NCBI GenBank assembly: GCA_021811315.1
Contig: JAJZPF010000031.1
Coordinates: forward strand, 1 to 36,264
Reading direction: 5' to 3'
Length of the DNA stretch: 36,264 nucleotides
Origin: a bacterium
GTDB lineage: Bacteria > Elusimicrobiota > Elusimicrobia > Elusimicrobiales > UBA9959
Shown here: positions 34,336-36,264 of the stretch, in pieces
How positions within the stretch are numbered: the first letter of the stretch is position 1
Layout: every line of letters starts with the position of its first letter
Translations under genes and position numbers: made by a program
The notes under the pieces: model-generated
What the model saw: the letters and a program-made list of their open reading frames with translations, nothing else
What the model was told of the DNA's origin: nothing
Databases searched by the model: none

Positions 34336-35835
34336 ATGGACAAGACAGCGTACCTGAGCGTTTACGACAAGACCGGGCTGGAGGAATTCGCCCTCGGCCT
34401 GGAGGCGCTCGGCTTCGGGATCTACGCCTCGGGCTCCACCTATAAACTCCTGGCCGAGGCCGGCATCGAGGCGGAGGAAGTCCGTTATTCCCCGCCGGTG
34501 CCATACGCCGTGCTTAAAGCCATGTCAGGCCGCTTTCCCGCCGTTTCCGAGAACGGCGTGGAGCTGCCCCGTTTTTACGTCGTGGCCGCCAACCTCTACC
34601 CCATAGCCAGCATCGTCGGGCAGGAGGAATTCGCCATAGGCGAGCTCACCAATTACCTGGACCAGGCCAACTCCGCCGTGCTGCGCGCCGCCGCCCGCGA
34701 TTTTGAAAATGTCATAACGGCGTCCAGCCCGGAAGATTATGCGCCTCTGCTCCTCGCCCTCAAAGAGGCCGGCGGCCTGGAGCCGGAGGTGAAGAAGCAG
34801 CTGGCCGCCAGGGCCTGGCAGCACCTGGCCGCTTACGACGCCACGGTGGCGCAGTATCTTTCCGAGACCGGGAACCTGCTTGGCGACGAAGTGGTTCTGA
34901 GCCTTAAAAAAGTCTCGGACCTCGAGTACGGGGAGAACCGCCACCAGCGAGCCGCTTTCTACGCCCTCAGCGGCGCCCGCCCGCGCGGCCTCAACGCCGC
35001 GAAGACCCTGGCCGGGGCCGGGCTTAACCTCAATCACTATTTGGACCTGGATACCGCTTTCGAGCTCGCTCTCGAATTCGAAGAGCCGGTCTGCGTTATT
35101 TCGAAGCACGACAGGCCGACGGGCGTCTGCTCCGCCGGCACGCAGGCCGAGTCCCTGCGCTGCGCTTTAAAGAGCGACCCGGCGGGCGCCGTGGGCGGCA
35201 CGGCCGCTTTCAACCGGCAGGTGGAGAGCGAGACGGCCGCGGTTCTGGCCGGGACTTTTATCGAGAGCGTGATAGCGCCCGACTACAGCCCCGAGGCCCT
35301 TAAGATTCTGCGAGCCAAGGAGGGCCTGAGGGTTTTGTCGCTTTCCGCTCCCGTGCTTTCCCCTTACGAGGTGGAGCTCCACTCCGTTTCCGGCGGCGTT
35401 CTTATCGAGTCCAAGGACAACAGGCTTTTTTCCTCGGAGCCGGCCTCCGTCGCCAGGCGCAAGCCCTCCGACGCCGAACTGCGGGCGCTGCTCCTGGCCT
35501 GGAAAACAGTAAAATACGCCAAGACCTACGCCGCGGTTCTCGCCGAAGGGCACACTGTCCTGGCCGTCAGCGCCTCGGAAAGCTCCAGCTACGACGCGGT
35601 CAGGAGCGCCCTTTGGAAAATGCGCGACAAGCGCTCCATCCTGCCCGGCTCCGGCCCCCTGGTAATGGCCGCCGACGCCGCGCTCCCTCTCAAAACGCTG
35701 CAGGCCGCCCTGGCCGGCGGCGTCAGCGCCGTCATCCAGCCCGGCGGCTGGCAGGACGACGAAGACTGCATAAAACTCTGCGACTCCAAAGGCGCGGCGA
35801 TGCTCTTCGCCGGCATAAGACATTTCAGACATTAA
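34336..35835 (+). CDS. purH: Divergent PurH-like protein (AICAR transformylase / IMP cyclohydrolase family)
   Basis: PurH performs the last two steps of IMP synthesis. The 499-residue protein keeps the overall family framework: AYLSVYDKTGLEEFALGLEA, VVAANLYPI, YGENRHQRAAFYAL, KHDRP (K257-H258), FIESVIAPDYSPEAL, VIQPGGWQDDE and the terminal FAGIRHFRH. Several hallmark residues are lost. The GRVKTLHP loop of the cyclohydrolase domain is absent and the segment about 50-80 is shortened; the conserved RAAAK is RAAAR (R121). In the transformylase domain SNAIV reads TYAAV and the QxSR motif reads ESSSY. The framework argues for orthology or a paralogue that has lost part of its chemistry. No ribosome-binding site of note precedes the ATG. 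Confidence 0.8.
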   Translation: MDKTAYLSVYDKTGLEEFALGLEALGFGIYASGSTYKLLAEAGIEAEEVRYSPPVPYAVLKAMSGRFPAVSENGVELPRFYVVAANLYPIASIVGQEEFAIGELTNYLDQANSAVLRAAARDFENVITASSPEDYAPLLLALKEAGGLEPEVKKQLAARAWQHLAAYDATVAQYLSETGNLLGDEVVLSLKKVSDLEYGENRHQRAAFYALSGARPRGLNAAKTLAGAGLNLNHYLDLDTAFELALEFEEPVCVISKHDRPTGVCSAGTQAESLRCALKSDPAGAVGGTAAFNRQVESETAAVLAGTFIESVIAPDYSPEALKILRAKEGLRVLSLSAPVLSPYEVELHSVSGGVLIESKDNRLFSSEPASVARRKPSDAELRALLLAWKTVKYAKTYAAVLAEGHTVLAVSASESSSYDAVRSALWKMRDKRSILPGSGPLVMAADAALPLKTLQAALAGGVSAVIQPGGWQDDEDCIKLCDSKGAAMLFAGIRHFRH

Positions 35836-35852
35836 AATACTTCAACCGCGGG

Positions 35853-36039
35853 TGGAGCGAAGCGACACAATTCAACTGTATCCAACAGGATGCGAAGCCG
35901 GGGCGGCAAGGGTATGGGCATCGCCGGGCACGGGCTCGGAGCATTGTCGCTTCGCTCCACACGCACACCGTGCTCGGCCCTCCTCTCTCGGCCTCCGCGC
36001 TTACGCAAGCGTCGGGCGAAGAACTGTCGCTTCGCTCCA
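35853..36039. repeat. Three copies of a 15-base motif, TGGAGCGAAGCGACA
   Basis: Exact copies lie at 35853-35867 (forward), 35945-35959 and 36025-36039 (both reverse complement), two of them inside repeat copy C. The core GAGCGAAGCGA also occurs at about 3703 and 8048 within the family-2 repeats, linking the two repeat families. The core is a direct AGCGA repeat. Confidence 0.7.
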
Positions 36040-36073
36040 TCCCGAGAGGTCGCTCGGAACCCATATCCTTGCC
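35888..36073. repeat. Dispersed intergenic repeat, family 1, copy C (inverted, enlarged)
   Basis: Terminal repeats are GGCAAGGGTATGGG (35905-35918) and CCCATATCCTTGCC (36060-36073), one base off perfect. Read in reverse it starts like copies A and B (GGGTTCCGAGCGACCTCTCG) and shares GCTTGCGTAAGCG and GGCCGAGAGAGGAG, but has two extra blocks carrying the 15-base motif. The ATGCGAAGCC flank at 35890 corresponds to the CTTCGCATC flank of copy B. Confidence 0.75.
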
Positions 36074-36133
36074 GCCCCTCCATTCACTTGCTCGAATTAT
36101 TATTCTGTAGCGAGAAGTTTGTCGGAGACCGTA

Positions 36134-36194
36134 CGGGCCGGGTTAGCAAAACCTGTTATGTGAGGTGTCAATACCTCTAGTCCTGCCTGGCCCG
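36134..36194 (+). other. Structured element of unknown role, terminator-like
   Basis: CGGGCCGGG (36134-36142) pairs with CCTGGCCCG (36186-36194), one G-T wobble, and an inner stem GAGGT (36162-36166) pairs with ACCTC (36173-36177). TTTTAT follows. This could be a branched terminator or a small structured RNA; the 70 bases after it hold nothing I can identify. No gene was found in 35836-36264. Confidence 0.35.
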
Positions 36195-36264
36195 TTTTAT
36201 CCCATAGTGCCGCAGTTTACCGCGCTGAATTGCCGTATCTTCCCGTAAGCGAAACTTTCTGTTA

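Noticed and set aside
36134..36194. Possible tRNA
   Set aside because: Too short, with no T-loop, anticodon arm or CCA-compatible acceptor stem.

Overview
The window is GC-rich, densely packed bacterial chromosome from a diderm (outer membrane-bearing) organism. LptD, Pal/CpoB/TolB, two PorV/PorQ-type barrels and large secreted proteins ending in a FlgD-like PNPFN domain all point to an outer membrane and dedicated surface export. This combination, with IspB, LigA, NusB and HemW housekeeping genes, would fit Elusimicrobiota or a similar FCB-like lineage. That assignment is inference from gene content; no 16S rRNA or other decisive marker is present.

Layout. 1-7443 (+): an intergenic repeat, then murA, folC, a ROK sugar kinase, an LptD-like protein, a sugar-nucleotide epimerase and thymidine kinase, i.e. 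envelope precursor and nucleotide/folate genes. 7502-8002 (+): a free-standing N-terminal domain of an IS5-type transposase, bordered by repeats. 8108-10723 (-): pal-cpoB-tolB with abutting stop/start codons and a shared terminator. 11005-13007: a divergent pair, polyprenyl diphosphate synthase (-) and a CDF metal exporter (+), each with a consensus -10 box very close to its start codon.

13008-27172 (+) is the accessory heart of the window: two related surface-protein modules. Module 1 is intact: a 1658-residue secreted multi-domain protein, a PorV/PorQ barrel, a second predicted barrel, and a FecR-domain protein. Module 2 is wrecked: a FecR-like gene is cut after about 70 codons by the left end of an IS21-family element, whose istA is cut about two thirds through and joined out of frame to the middle of a second large surface protein. 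The second PorV/PorQ gene follows intact. A one-sided, IS-associated deletion explains the arrangement, although an assembly join has to be excluded.

27186-30128 (-): two small unknown membrane proteins, HemW and a slipin. 30246-35835 (+): nusB, ligA, a secreted thioredoxin-TPR protein and a strongly divergent purH lacking several catalytic motifs of both PurH activities. At least two families of non-coding intergenic repeats are interspersed; one has 14-bp terminal inverted repeats and occurs three times (1-138, 10841-10986, 35888-36073).

No tRNA, rRNA or CRISPR array was recognised. The best candidates for something undescribed are the PorV/PorQ + barrel + FecR + PNPFN-protein module with its duplicated, IS-disrupted copy, and the motif-stripped PurH.
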